A stretch of DNA of 64,000 nucleotides. Origin: Chthonomonas sp. UBA2362 (GTDB taxonomy: Bacteria; Armatimonadota; Fimbriimonadia; Fimbriimonadales; Fimbriimonadaceae). Positions 18,004 to 25,762 of this stretch are shown piece by piece (the first letter of the stretch is position 1; each line of letters begins with the position of its first letter). The notes under the pieces are model-generated. The model worked only from the letters and a program-made list of their open reading frames with translations. It had not been told where the DNA came from and ran no database searches. Location: assembly GCA_002344135.1 (NCBI GenBank), contig DDTO01000004.1, positions 234,473 to 298,472 of the forward strand, read 5' to 3'. The position numbers and the translations under genes are program-made.

Positions 18004-18954
18004 TTAAGAAGCCAACTTACGCCGGCGACTGCGCCATACAAGAAGCACGACGGCAACGACTGCGCCGCCAATCCAGAACGGCGCGTAGCTTTGGCTCGGG
18101 CGAAAGACGATGTCTTCGTCGAAGACATGGGCTTCTGGCGTATTTCGGAAACGCGTAAGGGCGAGCCGGTTCGGTATCTCCAGGGCCGAGCTGTCACTAA
18201 GAAGACCTTTGTTGAGAGAGACTGCCGCATAGTGGGGCAAGTCGGTCGACCAGACCCTCTCGCCTTTCCAACCCGAACCACCGGTCAGGCTGGCGTCCAT
18301 CTCGGTTTGGCTCAATACGTACAGATCGATCCGCCGATAGGCCTCTGGGGCGAAGGTGTCCGATGGCATCTTGAACGGATAGAACGGCTCGTTAGCCTTG
18401 AAGCTGATGCAAAGAGCCTTCGTCGGCGTCGGGCCGTTCTTGCCTTGGTACTTGAGGGCGGTGAAGACCCAGTCCTTTTTGGCATAGTGGTCGAACCACG
18501 GCGTCATTGCCGGTCGTGTTCGGTGACCTTGCGCCTTGAGCCAGTTCGTGATCGCGGCGCCGTCTTTCGCTCGAAAGACCGTCGCTTTGAAGTCACCGAC
18601 CCTCTTTTCCTCGAGCACTTCGACGGCGTCGGTCGCGCCCGCAGGTTCCTCCTTACTGCATCCGATGCCGGGCGCCCTGGGGCGAAACTGCTCGAGGGCG
18701 ACGAACGCTCCTTCATTGGCAACCGCGATACGAAAAGGCTGGGTCGGGCTCGGGAAGATGAACCCGAAGTCCTTGGCCTTGCCGATGAAGTCCGCCCTAC
18801 GGATGAAATGCTCGACCTTTCGCTCCGCATCCCATACGACGATGGCGGTTTCTAGGGCGAGTTGCATGGACTGATCGTCGAAGGTGATGCAACAACCTTG
18901 TCCGAGCGAAGCCGCTAAGCCGAAGGCCAAGATGCCTATTGATCTACCGCTCAT
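18004..18954 (-). CDS. DUF2330 membrane-anchored envelope protein
   Basis: 316 residues from ATG 18954 (upstream ATG 19005 would add an Arg/Lys-rich leader overlapping the next gene). A signal peptide ends at Gly-Cys-Cys, possibly a lipobox. The body has the DUF2330 features: a Phe-Ile-Phe-Pro-Ser-Pro segment, a WFDHYAKKDWVF motif, and FYPFKMPSD. A C-terminal transmembrane helix (about 292-310) is followed by an Arg/Lys cluster, so the domain faces outwards. Function of the family is unknown. It follows the unrecognised gene at 19002-19667 by 47 bp and may be co-transcribed with it. Confidence 0.75.
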   Translation of the reverse strand: MSGRSIGILAFGLAASLGQGCCITFDDQSMQLALETAIVVWDAERKVEHFIRRADFIGKAKDFGFIFPSPTQPFRIAVANEGAFVALEQFRPRAPGIGCSKEEPAGATDAVEVLEEKRVGDFKATVFRAKDGAAITNWLKAQGHRTRPAMTPWFDHYAKKDWVFTALKYQGKNGPTPTKALCISFKANEPFYPFKMPSDTFAPEAYRRIDLYVLSQTEMDASLTGGSGWKGERVWSTDLPHYAAVSLNKGLLSDSSALEIPNRLALTRFRNTPEAHVFDEDIVFRPSQSYAPFWIGGAVVAVVLLVWRSRRRKLAS

Positions 18955-19001
18955 GTCCCTAGGACGCCCGGCGTGGCGGTTCTGGTTCTTGCTGGCCCGT
19001 C

Positions 19002-19667
19002 TCACCCGATGCGCAGGGTCGGGAGGGGGATCAAGGGGGAGGATTGGCCGGTAGTAAGGCGCAAGAAGCGCACCGCGGGCGCCCAGCGGCCGGGGCTGGC
19101 GGGGATGTCGGCGTGCAGCGAGCCCGGCTCGAAAGCGACGAACGCTTGGCGTCGATACTTATCCCTCTGCGGATTGCCGTGGGCGTAGCGCAACTCCTGG
19201 AGTAGGAGTTCGGTCGTGACTTCCGCCGCGTTCCCCGAGGACGCCGCGAAGCGCACGGCATCGGGGAGGGCGATCGCCTCGATCTCGATCCGATCGCCGA
19301 AGAAGGGGCTCGTCGGCGGCGTGCGTGGAGGGTTCGATCCTGGGTGCAGGGCCAGGAACCTCGTCGCCAAACTCATGTAGGCGTTGTAGGGCCGGACCCT
19401 CGTCTGCGTGCCGTTGAGATGCGCGTCACGCTGCAGCCCGCGCGCGTATCGCTCCCACTCGTCGACCTCGGCATCCGTTAGCTGGGCGAAGAAGTGTCCG
19501 GCGCGGGTCATGATGGCGCGGGCGGAGGCCTGGGCGGGAGTCCAGGGGTCGCGGGGCGTGACTCGCTCGCGGACGATGATCTCGCCACTCGCGCTGCGTA
19601 CGAAGACGACGCTGCCCGAAGTACCACTCAGCCCGCCGAGCAAAACCGATCCGACTGCCTTGGCCAT
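19002..19667 (-). CDS. Unrecognised protein, 221 residues
   Basis: Start ATG 19667 is preferred to 19709 because the protein then begins Met-Ala-Lys-Ala-Val-Gly-Ser-Val-Leu-Leu-Gly-Gly-Leu-Ser-Gly. A Thr-Pro-Arg-Asp-Pro-Trp-Thr-Pro-Ala-Gln-Ala motif and an Ala-rich helix with LTDAEVDEWERYARGL follow. This layout recalls small proteins found in phage-like and environmental clusters (Gly-rich start, then 'TPAQ' and 'W..YA' helix), but I do not recognise the family. The C-terminal half is beta-rich with a possible FN3-like strand pattern. No signal peptide or membrane helix. The upstream region carries the 11-bp repeat array, so it may be tightly regulated. Confidence 0.65.
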   Translation of the reverse strand: MAKAVGSVLLGGLSGTSGSVVFVRSASGEIIVRERVTPRDPWTPAQASARAIMTRAGHFFAQLTDAEVDEWERYARGLQRDAHLNGTQTRVRPYNAYMSLATRFLALHPGSNPPRTPPTSPFFGDRIEIEAIALPDAVRFAASSGNAAEVTTELLLQELRYAHGNPQRDKYRRQAFVAFEPGSLHADIPASPGRWAPAVRFLRLTTGQSSPLIPLPTLRIG

Positions 19668-19967
19668 ACCTACTAAACATCGGCCATTCGACGTGCGATC
19701 TTGAGGCACGCGCGGAGCGCGCCCCTCACTACCGAGTCACTCATGACTCGGTAATGACTCGGTCGTGACCCGGTGGCGACTCGGGCGGTACGCGCAAAGT
19801 GGGTGGTACACGGGAACCACTCCCTCGGAACGGACTCGCGCGATCGAAGATCGCCCCAAACATCGCGAGGCATCCATTCCTTGCCGCGGTGAATGGCGAG
19901 CTAGGAGCGATGGACGCGAATTCGAGAACTCGCTCAGGATCAGGCAGCTTCGCAAGCGAGGGTCACC
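19668..19967. other. Palindrome-rich intergenic region
   Basis: 300 bp between the CHAD gene stop and the start of the unrecognised gene (both minus strand). Besides the array at 19730-19787 it holds a GCGC-rich inverted repeat near 19707-19724 and GTGGT/ACCAC across a 9-base loop near 19802-19820. No protein-like frame. Confidence 0.5.
19730..19787. repeat. Four tandem 11-bp repeats joined to a perfect 10-bp palindrome
   Basis: TACCGAGTCA (19730-19739) and TGACTCGGTA (19744-19753) form a perfect inverted repeat with a 4-base spacer. The right half starts a tandem series TGACTCGGT, TGACTCGGT, TGACCCGGT, CGACTCGGG at 19744, 19755, 19766 and 19777, a strict 11-bp step. It lies about 60-120 bp upstream of the minus-strand gene starting at 19667. 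One helical turn per repeat is what cooperative binding of a regulator would need. Confidence 0.75.
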
Positions 19968-20888
19968 TTACTGCGCGAGGGAGAGATTTCGGTCGAAGCT
20001 TCGCATTCGGCAATGCTCGAACTCGATCATCAACAGGCCGTTCTTCTCGGAAAGATGCCGACGGAACCCCTCGATGCCCGGATCGATGGGGGTCGGGGTG
20101 GTTCGATCGAACCGAGACGTGAGAGAAGTTGCGGTATCGATACGCTGATTGGCGATTTGATTGTCGTGTAAGCGACCGAGGATCTCCTGCAATGCCTCCA
20201 CGTAAGAGAGAAGGTCTTCGAGTGAGCCTTTGTCGAACAAGTCGCCCAGGGCCTCGAGCGTGTATCGGAGCCGCTTCGTGTGGATGCGGAAGCGGTGGAG
20301 GCTCTCTTGCGTGAGGGTGCCGGCGAGGCCGGCCTCGAAGGGAGTGAGTCGGCGTGCGACCACTTGCTGGGCAAACTCCCGCAGGGTCATGTCGGCGATG
20401 TCGCCCTTGATTCGCATGGACTCCTTGGCGCTCTTCCAAAGCTTCTCCACGCGGTCCGTGCCGAGATCGGCCTGCAGCCGGGCGAGTTCGTGATCGCAGG
20501 CGGCCCGACTGCCCAGTGCGAACCCGAGCAGGCAGTCCGCTGCGGGAAGGTGGTCGATCGGAGCGGTCTCGCGCCAGGCGGTGAGGGTCTCGAGAAAGAC
20601 ATCCCAATCCCTCGCTCTTCCTGCCCCATCTCGCAGGCGGCCGAGGGCTGACTTCAGAGCCGATCGACGCCGCTTGGGCATGCAAGGAGAAAAAATTGCG
20701 AGGCAGACGGCGGTGCGCCGGATGGCGACCCGGATTTGGTGAACGTCTTCGAGGTCGTCGTCAGTGTGGTGTGTCGCAAGGGGCAGGAACTTCAGGACTC
20801 GATCCATATTCGTGCCGATCGCCACGCGCGCAGCATCCAGCACCGTCATCTCGGGGTTCAAGCGCGGAGCCTTCGTTCGGCGACCCAT
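19968..20888 (-). CDS. CHAD domain protein
   Basis: 306 residues, all helical, with conserved basic and His residues of the CHAD domain in two halves: VHQIRVAIRRTAVCL and FRIHTKRLRYTLEAL. CHAD domains bind polyphosphate or other polyanions. No CYTH (triphosphatase) domain is attached, so this is a stand-alone CHAD protein, probably cytosolic and associated with polyphosphate granules. Start ATG 20888 precedes Arg-Arg-Thr-Lys. Overlapping frames on both strands are shadows. Confidence 0.88.
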   Translation of the reverse strand: MGRRTKAPRLNPEMTVLDAARVAIGTNMDRVLKFLPLATHHTDDDLEDVHQIRVAIRRTAVCLAIFSPCMPKRRRSALKSALGRLRDGAGRARDWDVFLETLTAWRETAPIDHLPAADCLLGFALGSRAACDHELARLQADLGTDRVEKLWKSAKESMRIKGDIADMTLREFAQQVVARRLTPFEAGLAGTLTQESLHRFRIHTKRLRYTLEALGDLFDKGSLEDLLSYVEALQEILGRLHDNQIANQRIDTATSLTSRFDRTTPTPIDPGIEGFRRHLSEKNGLLMIEFEHCRMRSFDRNLSLAQ

Positions 20889-21001
20889 ACATCTAGTGTA
20901 ACCCTGGTAATCGCGGAGACCGATTCTCGTCCGTCACGCTGTAGCCGGGTTCGTGGCGCCCATACGACTGGAATCAAGCAATCGCTCACCCCCGAAAGGC
21001 C

Positions 21002-21088
21002 CATATCTCAGGATATGAGACCGGGGACTCATAGCCGTTTTCCGGTCTCCGACAGAGCGGTCTACTGGATTACGCGCCGTAAGGGCGC
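21002..21088 (+). promoter_or_regulatory. Structured 5' leader with three successive hairpins
   Basis: Upstream of the ATG at 21102: CATATC/GATATG (21002-21017), then GAGACCGG (21017-21024) with CCGGTCTC (21042-21049) enclosing a 17-base loop, then GCGCC/GGCGC (21074-21088) ending 2 bases before the AGGA ribosome site (21091-21094). No known riboswitch consensus was recognised. An attenuator, thermometer or unknown sensing element is possible. Confidence 0.4.
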
Positions 21089-21101
21089 ACAGGAAAAACA
21101 A

Positions 21102-21605
21102 ATGAAGAATGCAACACTCAGTCTCGTCATCCTCGCCGCCGCGGCGGCCTCGCAAGCGTCGGTTACCGCGCGCTGCATCGACATCTCGACGACCGCCGGC
21201 GAACTGTCGGTCGGAACTCCGTTCGACCTCCAGTCGACGGATGGGCGCCGCGTTTCATTTAGGGCGACCCGCTCGACCAGCAGTCTCTACGATTACCGGA
21301 CGACCATCACACTCCACAATCCGCTTCTCGCAACGGGGCTGTTCCGGCGCATGATTGTAAAAATCGTCGGGCGGACCGACCGAACCGAGATTCCCCTGCG
21401 AATCCTGGCCATTCGACCCACGGGAACCACACAGCTGGTTGCGATTCAAAGTATGGCGACATTCGATCAGCGCTACAGCTTTACGCTTACCAGCAACGTG
21501 CGAAGCTTCATCTCTTCTGGAGGCGTCGTGAAGCTTCACCTCTTCGCGTTCTCTTTGCAGCCGTTCGTCCACCGATTCGACGAGGTGTCGGTGACCTTCT
21601 CTTAG
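21102..21605 (+). CDS. Small secreted beta-rich protein, function unknown
   Basis: 167 residues from ATG 21102, preceded by AGGA with 7-base spacing. Signal peptide Met-Lys-Asn-Ala-Thr with an Ala-rich core ending near Gln-Ala-Ser. The mature part is Thr/Ser/Arg-rich and beta-sheet-like. No domain recognised. The longer frame upstream (from 20736) runs antisense through the CHAD gene and is not real. The structured leader and the strong terminator at 21633 suggest an individually regulated, monocistronic transcript. Confidence 0.65.
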   Translation: MKNATLSLVILAAAAASQASVTARCIDISTTAGELSVGTPFDLQSTDGRRVSFRATRSTSSLYDYRTTITLHNPLLATGLFRRMIVKIVGRTDRTEIPLRILAIRPTGTTQLVAIQSMATFDQRYSFTLTSNVRSFISSGGVVKLHLFAFSLQPFVHRFDEVSVTFS

Positions 21606-21632
21606 GACGGAGAAGAATCGAGCATTGAAGAG

Positions 21633-21679
21633 CACGCCAGTCTTTCACCGCACTTCGCGGCGAAGGACTGGCGTGTTTT
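21633..21679 (+). terminator. Long-stem terminator between convergent genes
   Basis: CACGCCAGTC (21633-21642) pairs perfectly with GACTGGCGTG (21666-21675), with inner pairing TTC/GAA and CCGC/GCGG, followed by TTTT. It ends the plus-strand gene at 21605 and may also serve the PEP-CTERM gene that stops at 21690. Confidence 0.88.
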
Positions 21680-21689
21680 GACCTCGAGC

Positions 21690-22580
21690 CTACGATCGGC
21701 TTCGGCGGCGGCGAAGTCGCAAAGCGAGGAGCGAGGTGCCGAGCGCGGCAAGAGTGGTCGGCTCCGGTACGGCTCCTACCAGGTTCGCTTCTCCATGCTG
21801 ATCGAAGGTGAGGACCACTTGCTGTCCAGGATGGTCGAGCTGGATCGCATACGACAGGAGCGGCAACTCTTCATCGAGAGTGTAGCTATTGTCGCTCGAA
21901 TCGTAACGCAAGGCGCCGCGCACCATGGCTTCGAGTTGGCTGTCGCTAACGCCGAAGAAGGGGTTGGTATGGATACGAAGTTCAAGAGGAGTCGAGCCGG
22001 TCAACCGTGCATTGACTTGGCAGAGGAAGTCGAATCCGGGCTGGTCGACACCAAGCGATAGGGAATAGGAGACATCGGCCGTGCCGAGCGCCTGCATGCG
22101 GAATCCCGCAGTCAGGCTCACTTCCCCTGAAAAGACATTTGTGCTCGACCCCAATGATTGAAAGAGCTGTGGATCGGCCACATCCCAATAGGCGCGTGCT
22201 CGTCCGATAGGGGTCGTGGGAGGATTAACTTGGGCCCATGAACCTTCGGCGGTCGCCAAGATCCCTCCACCCGGGATGGGGGCCCAGGACAACCCTGACC
22301 ATGCGGCGGCTCGGATGGTGGGGGTGGAACTTCGAACAGTTCGGGTCACGGTCGAACCACCCGCTGCTGCGTACACACCGGGCACGTAGTCGACGTCGAC
22401 CGGCCCTGCGCTGGCAAATGCTTCGACCCAGTGCGCGCCACCGACGAGTGCGAAGTACAGCTGTCCGATTCCAGCCACGTTCGAGCCACCGCCGCGCTGC
22501 TCGCCAGCATGTGCGGCAAAGGTCGGGATGGCGAAGATAACGGCTACTAACGAAAAGGCAAGCTTAAGACTGAGTTTCAT
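21690..22580 (-). CDS. PEP-CTERM sorting-signal protein
   Basis: 296 residues from ATG 22580, preceded by GGAGGAATGTC. Signal peptide ends Ala-Ala-His-Ala. The C-terminus is the classic PEP-CTERM tripartite signal: VPEPTT, a hydrophobic Leu/Ala helix, then a cluster of seven Arg interrupted by Ser. Such proteins are exported and processed by an exosortase, often with exopolysaccharide; no exosortase is present in this window. The body is beta-rich and Gly/Ser/Ala-rich with no known enzyme motif. The frame is open further upstream (to 22847) but that part lacks protein character. Confidence 0.88.
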   Translation of the reverse strand: MKLSLKLAFSLVAVIFAIPTFAAHAGEQRGGGSNVAGIGQLYFALVGGAHWVEAFASAGPVDVDYVPGVYAAAGGSTVTRTVRSSTPTIRAAAWSGLSWAPIPGGGILATAEGSWAQVNPPTTPIGRARAYWDVADPQLFQSLGSSTNVFSGEVSLTAGFRMQALGTADVSYSLSLGVDQPGFDFLCQVNARLTGSTPLELRIHTNPFFGVSDSQLEAMVRGALRYDSSDNSYTLDEELPLLSYAIQLDHPGQQVVLTFDQHGEANLVGAVPEPTTLAALGTSLLALRLRRRRSRS

Positions 22581-22787
22581 GACATTCCTCCAAATCGCGA
22601 TCGTTCTCGCGCTGTTGGAAGGGTGTCTGGAGGAGATATGGTGTTGCGCGCGGGAGGATTTTCGTATGTCGTCGTTAGCGCTTACTGTTCCGAATCCTCG
22701 TTGCCGCGCGGAGGACACGGGCCATTTCGTGTGAGCCGTGGTGAGCCGGGAGATGCGGTGAGCCGTCGCAGGTAAAACGCGAAGCAA

Positions 22788-23693
22788 GTGGAGCTCCCTC
22801 GTCGCGCCGTGCTTGTTGCCAACGCCAAATCCCGGCGCGGGGCTCACCTGCTCGAGGAAGCCACGGCGGTGCTCCGTGGCTACGGTCTGGAGATCGAGGG
22901 CGCGACTCTCTTCCCCAATCCTCAGACGCTCGCACGATCGGTTGCAAAGTATATGTCCGAGAACCGGCCCTACGTCATCGTCGGCGGGGGCGATGGCACG
23001 GTGGGAGCCGTGGCGAGACTGTTCGCGGATCGCGAGTCGGTGCTCGGTGTCTTACCGTTCGGCACCGGCAACGCCTTCGCCCGCGACTTAGGCATCCCGA
23101 TCTCGATTGCGGGGGCGTGCGAGGTGCTCGCGCGGGGTCAGGTCGCCAAAGTCGACTTGGGCCTTATCGAGGATCGGGCTTTCGTCAACGTCGCGACCGT
23201 GGGTTTGAGCACGCTGATCGCGCTGAACCTCGATTCCGGCGCGAAGCGATATCTCGGCCGCCTCGCTTATCTTGCGGCACTCGTTCGCGCGCTGGCGCTA
23301 GTGCGTCCATTTCGCGTGGATCTCGAGCTCGATGGAGTCCTGCACGAGTTCGATTCCATGCAGGTGGTTGTCGGCAACGGCCGGTTCCACGCAGGACCCT
23401 TTCCGGTCTTGCCGGAAGCCAGCCTCACCGGAGGCTGGCTCGCGGTGTATGCGTTGGCGAGCCGTCGCAAGAGCGACTTGCTGCGCATGGCCATGCACCT
23501 GCGCGGCGGCCGCCACGTCGAGATGGATCAGGTGCGCTCATACGCTGCTCAAAGCGGTCATATCAGCACCCGACCGGTCCGCAGGGTAACCGTCGACGGT
23601 GAGGTCTGTCTTCGGACCCCCATCCGCTTTGCCATTCGGCCCGGCGCGCTGCGAGTCGCGGCTGCCACTAGCGGCCCCGCTCTCGGACCATGA
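22788..23693 (+). CDS. Diacylglycerol/lipid kinase, YegS/DgkB-like
   Basis: 301 residues from GTG 22788. ATP-dependent phosphorylation of a lipid (diacylglycerol or sphingoid-like) at the membrane is the family role. Visible: the N-terminal VANAKS strand, the DAGK signature VGGGDGTVGAV with LPFGTGNAFARDLG, a two-domain layout, and the C-terminal TVDGE motif. Codon use and length are normal. The gene lies between the divergent PEP-CTERM gene and a remnant frame on the other strand, with which its last 26 bp overlap. Confidence 0.9.
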   Translation: MELPRRAVLVANAKSRRGAHLLEEATAVLRGYGLEIEGATLFPNPQTLARSVAKYMSENRPYVIVGGGDGTVGAVARLFADRESVLGVLPFGTGNAFARDLGIPISIAGACEVLARGQVAKVDLGLIEDRAFVNVATVGLSTLIALNLDSGAKRYLGRLAYLAALVRALALVRPFRVDLELDGVLHEFDSMQVVVGNGRFHAGPFPVLPEASLTGGWLAVYALASRRKSDLLRMAMHLRGGRHVEMDQVRSYAAQSGHISTRPVRRVTVDGEVCLRTPIRFAIRPGALRVAAATSGPALGP

Positions 23694-23892
23694 CCGGCTG
23701 GTCGTTCATGCCTCGCGCCTCAGGCAAACCGTACAACTCGGGGTGCTGGTACTTGCCCCGTTCGAAGCCTTCCTTCTCGACCTCGACCGGCGCCCCGTGC
23801 TTTTGGACCCATCGGTCGTTCCGAACAGCCTCCACTCGCCACGAGACCCGCTTGCCGGGGGCGCCGCCGCTGATCGTAAGAAACAGCGGCAA
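23668..23892 (-). pseudogene. Orphan C-terminal fragment of a larger secreted protein
   Basis: A 74-codon minus-strand frame with high third-position GC, opening directly after an in-frame stop. The only start available is TTG 23892. The protein text (ISGGAPGKRVSWRVEAVRND, then an acidic/basic run and RGKYQHPELYG) resembles the last beta domain found at the C-terminus of large exported proteins in related bacteria, from memory only. Nothing upstream in any frame continues it, because the hydrolase gene ends 12 bp before. It is probably what remains after a deletion; a genuine small protein cannot be excluded. Confidence 0.4.
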
Positions 23893-23904
23893 GACCTCTC
23901 ATGC

Positions 23905-24786
23905 TCAAGGCCGTTCCTTCCACCGGCTGGGATGTCGGACTGCTTCCACGACCTGCCGAATCGCCTCGATCACCAATTGGGGCTGCTCCAGCTGGATGTA
24001 GTGGCCGCTCTGTGACTTCATGATGTGTCGCGCACCGGGCACGAGTTTCGCGAGGCCGCTCTGTCCGTCCCGCCATGCTTTTTCGACGGTGTCCGTGAAA
24101 CCTGCGGGGAAGTCGGCTCCGATCTCGGACGGTTTATCACGCGAGAGGACGACGAGGGGCATCTTGGAACTTGGCTTGGCCTTCCGCATCTGCTCGAAGC
24201 TCGTCTTGAAGTCGATGGTCTCGAGGTCCTTGTAATTGGCGAGGGGGGTGGGGACTTCGGTTATGAGGCGATCGTAGATCTTCCAGTTCTCGGGGCTCAG
24301 CAGAGTCTGCATCGTCTCCGGGATCGCGTCGACGAGCACCATACCCGCGACATCCTTGGGGTAAGTGCTGGCGTAGAGGCGGACGATGAGGCCGCCTGTC
24401 GAGTGGCCCACGAGGACGTAAGGGCCGGGGACCTTCGCGGCCCTCAGCAGAGCACGGAGTTCGGTCACCGCATCGCTGGCCGTACGCGGCTGACCAACTG
24501 GGTCGCTGCGGCTGAACTGGTCGGCTCCGAGGGTCGTTCCCGGACGATCGTAGGCGATGACGCGGGCGAGCTTCGCCACTCCCGCGAAGACCATCGTCCG
24601 TGTTGTCCCGTCGTCCGCCTGCACGCTCCAGATGTCGCCCGTATTGCGCAGTCCGGCGACCAGGACGACCGTCGGGCTGCCTTTGCCGGCGGACCGCATG
24701 TAGATGTGGCGTCCGCCGCCGATGTCCACGCGTCCTGCGAACTCCGTGGAGACGAGAAGGGCCGCAAGCCAGAGTGAGGTTATCAT
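23905..24786 (-). CDS. Exported alpha/beta hydrolase
   Basis: 293 residues from ATG 24786, with GGAGGAATC as ribosome site and a short signal peptide. Alpha/beta hydrolase fold: nucleophile elbow GHSTGG (Ser129), oxyanion region VLVAGLRNTGD (about 42-52), acid DAIPE, and the catalytic His in SGHYIQLEQP near the C-terminus. Esterase, lipase or related activity on a small substrate is expected; the substrate is unknown. The longer frame upstream to 25320 is antisense-like sequence overlapping the next gene. The Shine-Dalgarno is buried in a 9-bp inverted repeat. Confidence 0.88.
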   Translation of the reverse strand: MITSLWLAALLVSTEFAGRVDIGGGRHIYMRSAGKGSPTVVLVAGLRNTGDIWSVQADDGTTRTMVFAGVAKLARVIAYDRPGTTLGADQFSRSDPVGQPRTASDAVTELRALLRAAKVPGPYVLVGHSTGGLIVRLYASTYPKDVAGMVLVDAIPETMQTLLSPENWKIYDRLITEVPTPLANYKDLETIDFKTSFEQMRKAKPSSKMPLVVLSRDKPSEIGADFPAGFTDTVEKAWRDGQSGLAKLVPGARHIMKSQSGHYIQLEQPQLVIEAIRQVVEAVRHPSRWKERP

Positions 24787-24789
24787 GCT

Positions 24790-24809
24790 GATTCCTCCGG
24801 GGAGGAATC
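24790..24809 (-). promoter_or_regulatory. Inverted repeat sequestering the hydrolase Shine-Dalgarno
   Basis: GATTCCTCC and GGAGGAATC are separated by two bases, so the ribosome-binding GGAGG lies wholly inside a hairpin arm. It ends 3 bases from the start codon. Folding of this element would block initiation. Confidence 0.5.
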
Positions 24810-24886
24810 GGTGGGGCGCGTCATTTGCGAGATGGACCTCTCGTTGGGACTGAAGAGGCGCGAGGGCCTGCCTGGAACACAGTACA

Positions 24887-25705
24887 TCATGTTCGCTCCT
24901 CCTGACGCCCGCGCGACAGGTGCAAGCGCGGTTCCACCTGGTCGTCTTGGCTGGCCTCGGGGAAGGCGTGTTCCGGGTAAGCCTTAGCGAGCCGACGGAT
25001 ATCGATGCCGATGGGCATGATGCTCTCGTCGGCGCGGTAGCCGAGCGTGTAGTTCTCGCTCTTGAGATCGGCCAATAACGCCACGAGGTCGACGTAGCCG
25101 CGGGCGTAGTCCGTGACGATGTGAGCAAGCAAGCGGGTAAACAGAGCGCGCCGATAGGTGAAGTCGACCACCACGTCTGCGTTCTGACGCGAGGGAGCGA
25201 CGAAGACGTGATAGCTGGGCCGGACGAACCGCTGGTACCGAGCGATGATGTTCTCGATGCGATCCTGGCGCTCCTTGAGATCGCGCAGAATCCGGCCGAG
25301 CAAGCGCTGATCGTCGGCAACGTCGAGGAAGCAAGTCATATCGAGGAAGCTCAAGACGGGTGCGGAGAGCACGAAGAGCCCCTCGACGATCACGACCGGC
25401 ACCGGCTGAATCTCGATCACGTCCGGCTTCTGCTCCCGCTTGGCGAAGTCGTAGGCCGGCGTTCTCACCCCGCGACCCTCGGAAAGCTCTGCCAAATGGT
25501 GGGTGAGGAGTTCGAGATCGAGGTGGTTGGGATGGTCGAAGTTCAGATCTGCCGTATCGACCTCTGAGCTTGTCCGGAAGTACTGATCCATCGAGATCAG
25601 GGCCGCCACCTGCGGCCCGGCAAGCTCGCGGACCCGCTGCGCGAGGTGCGTCTTGCCTGAGCCGGAACCTCCGGCAATTCCCAGAAAGACTGGCCTGGAC
25701 TCCAT
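24887..25705 (-). CDS. udk: Uridine kinase-like P-loop phosphotransferase
   Basis: 272 residues. Phosphoribulokinase/uridine kinase family: Walker A GGSGSGKT at about 10-17, MDQYF with the catalytic Asp, LNFDHPN, YDFAKREQ, VEGLFVL (Walker B), and FLDVADDQRLLGRILRD. Uridine/cytidine kinase (pyrimidine salvage) is the usual activity. The C-terminal 60 residues (after Arg-Gly-Tyr-Val-Asp) are longer than in typical Udk and end in a charged tail, so a related substrate such as another nucleoside or pantothenate-type compound is possible. Start ATG 25705 fits the family N-terminus. Confidence 0.82.
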   Translation of the reverse strand: MESRPVFLGIAGGSGSGKTHLAQRVRELAGPQVAALISMDQYFRTSSEVDTADLNFDHPNHLDLELLTHHLAELSEGRGVRTPAYDFAKREQKPDVIEIQPVPVVIVEGLFVLSAPVLSFLDMTCFLDVADDQRLLGRILRDLKERQDRIENIIARYQRFVRPSYHVFVAPSRQNADVVVDFTYRRALFTRLLAHIVTDYARGYVDLVALLADLKSENYTLGYRADESIMPIGIDIRRLAKAYPEHAFPEASQDDQVEPRLHLSRGRQEERT

Positions 25706-25762
25706 TCCAAGACGCTACCTGGTGATCGAACTCCGGCGCGGCACGGTCATTACGCCCGAGTG

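Noticed and set aside
23720..25320. Longer N-terminus of the hydrolase and shadow frames
   Set aside because: They overlap the uridine kinase gene antisense and lack protein character; the start at 24786 has a perfect SD and signal peptide.
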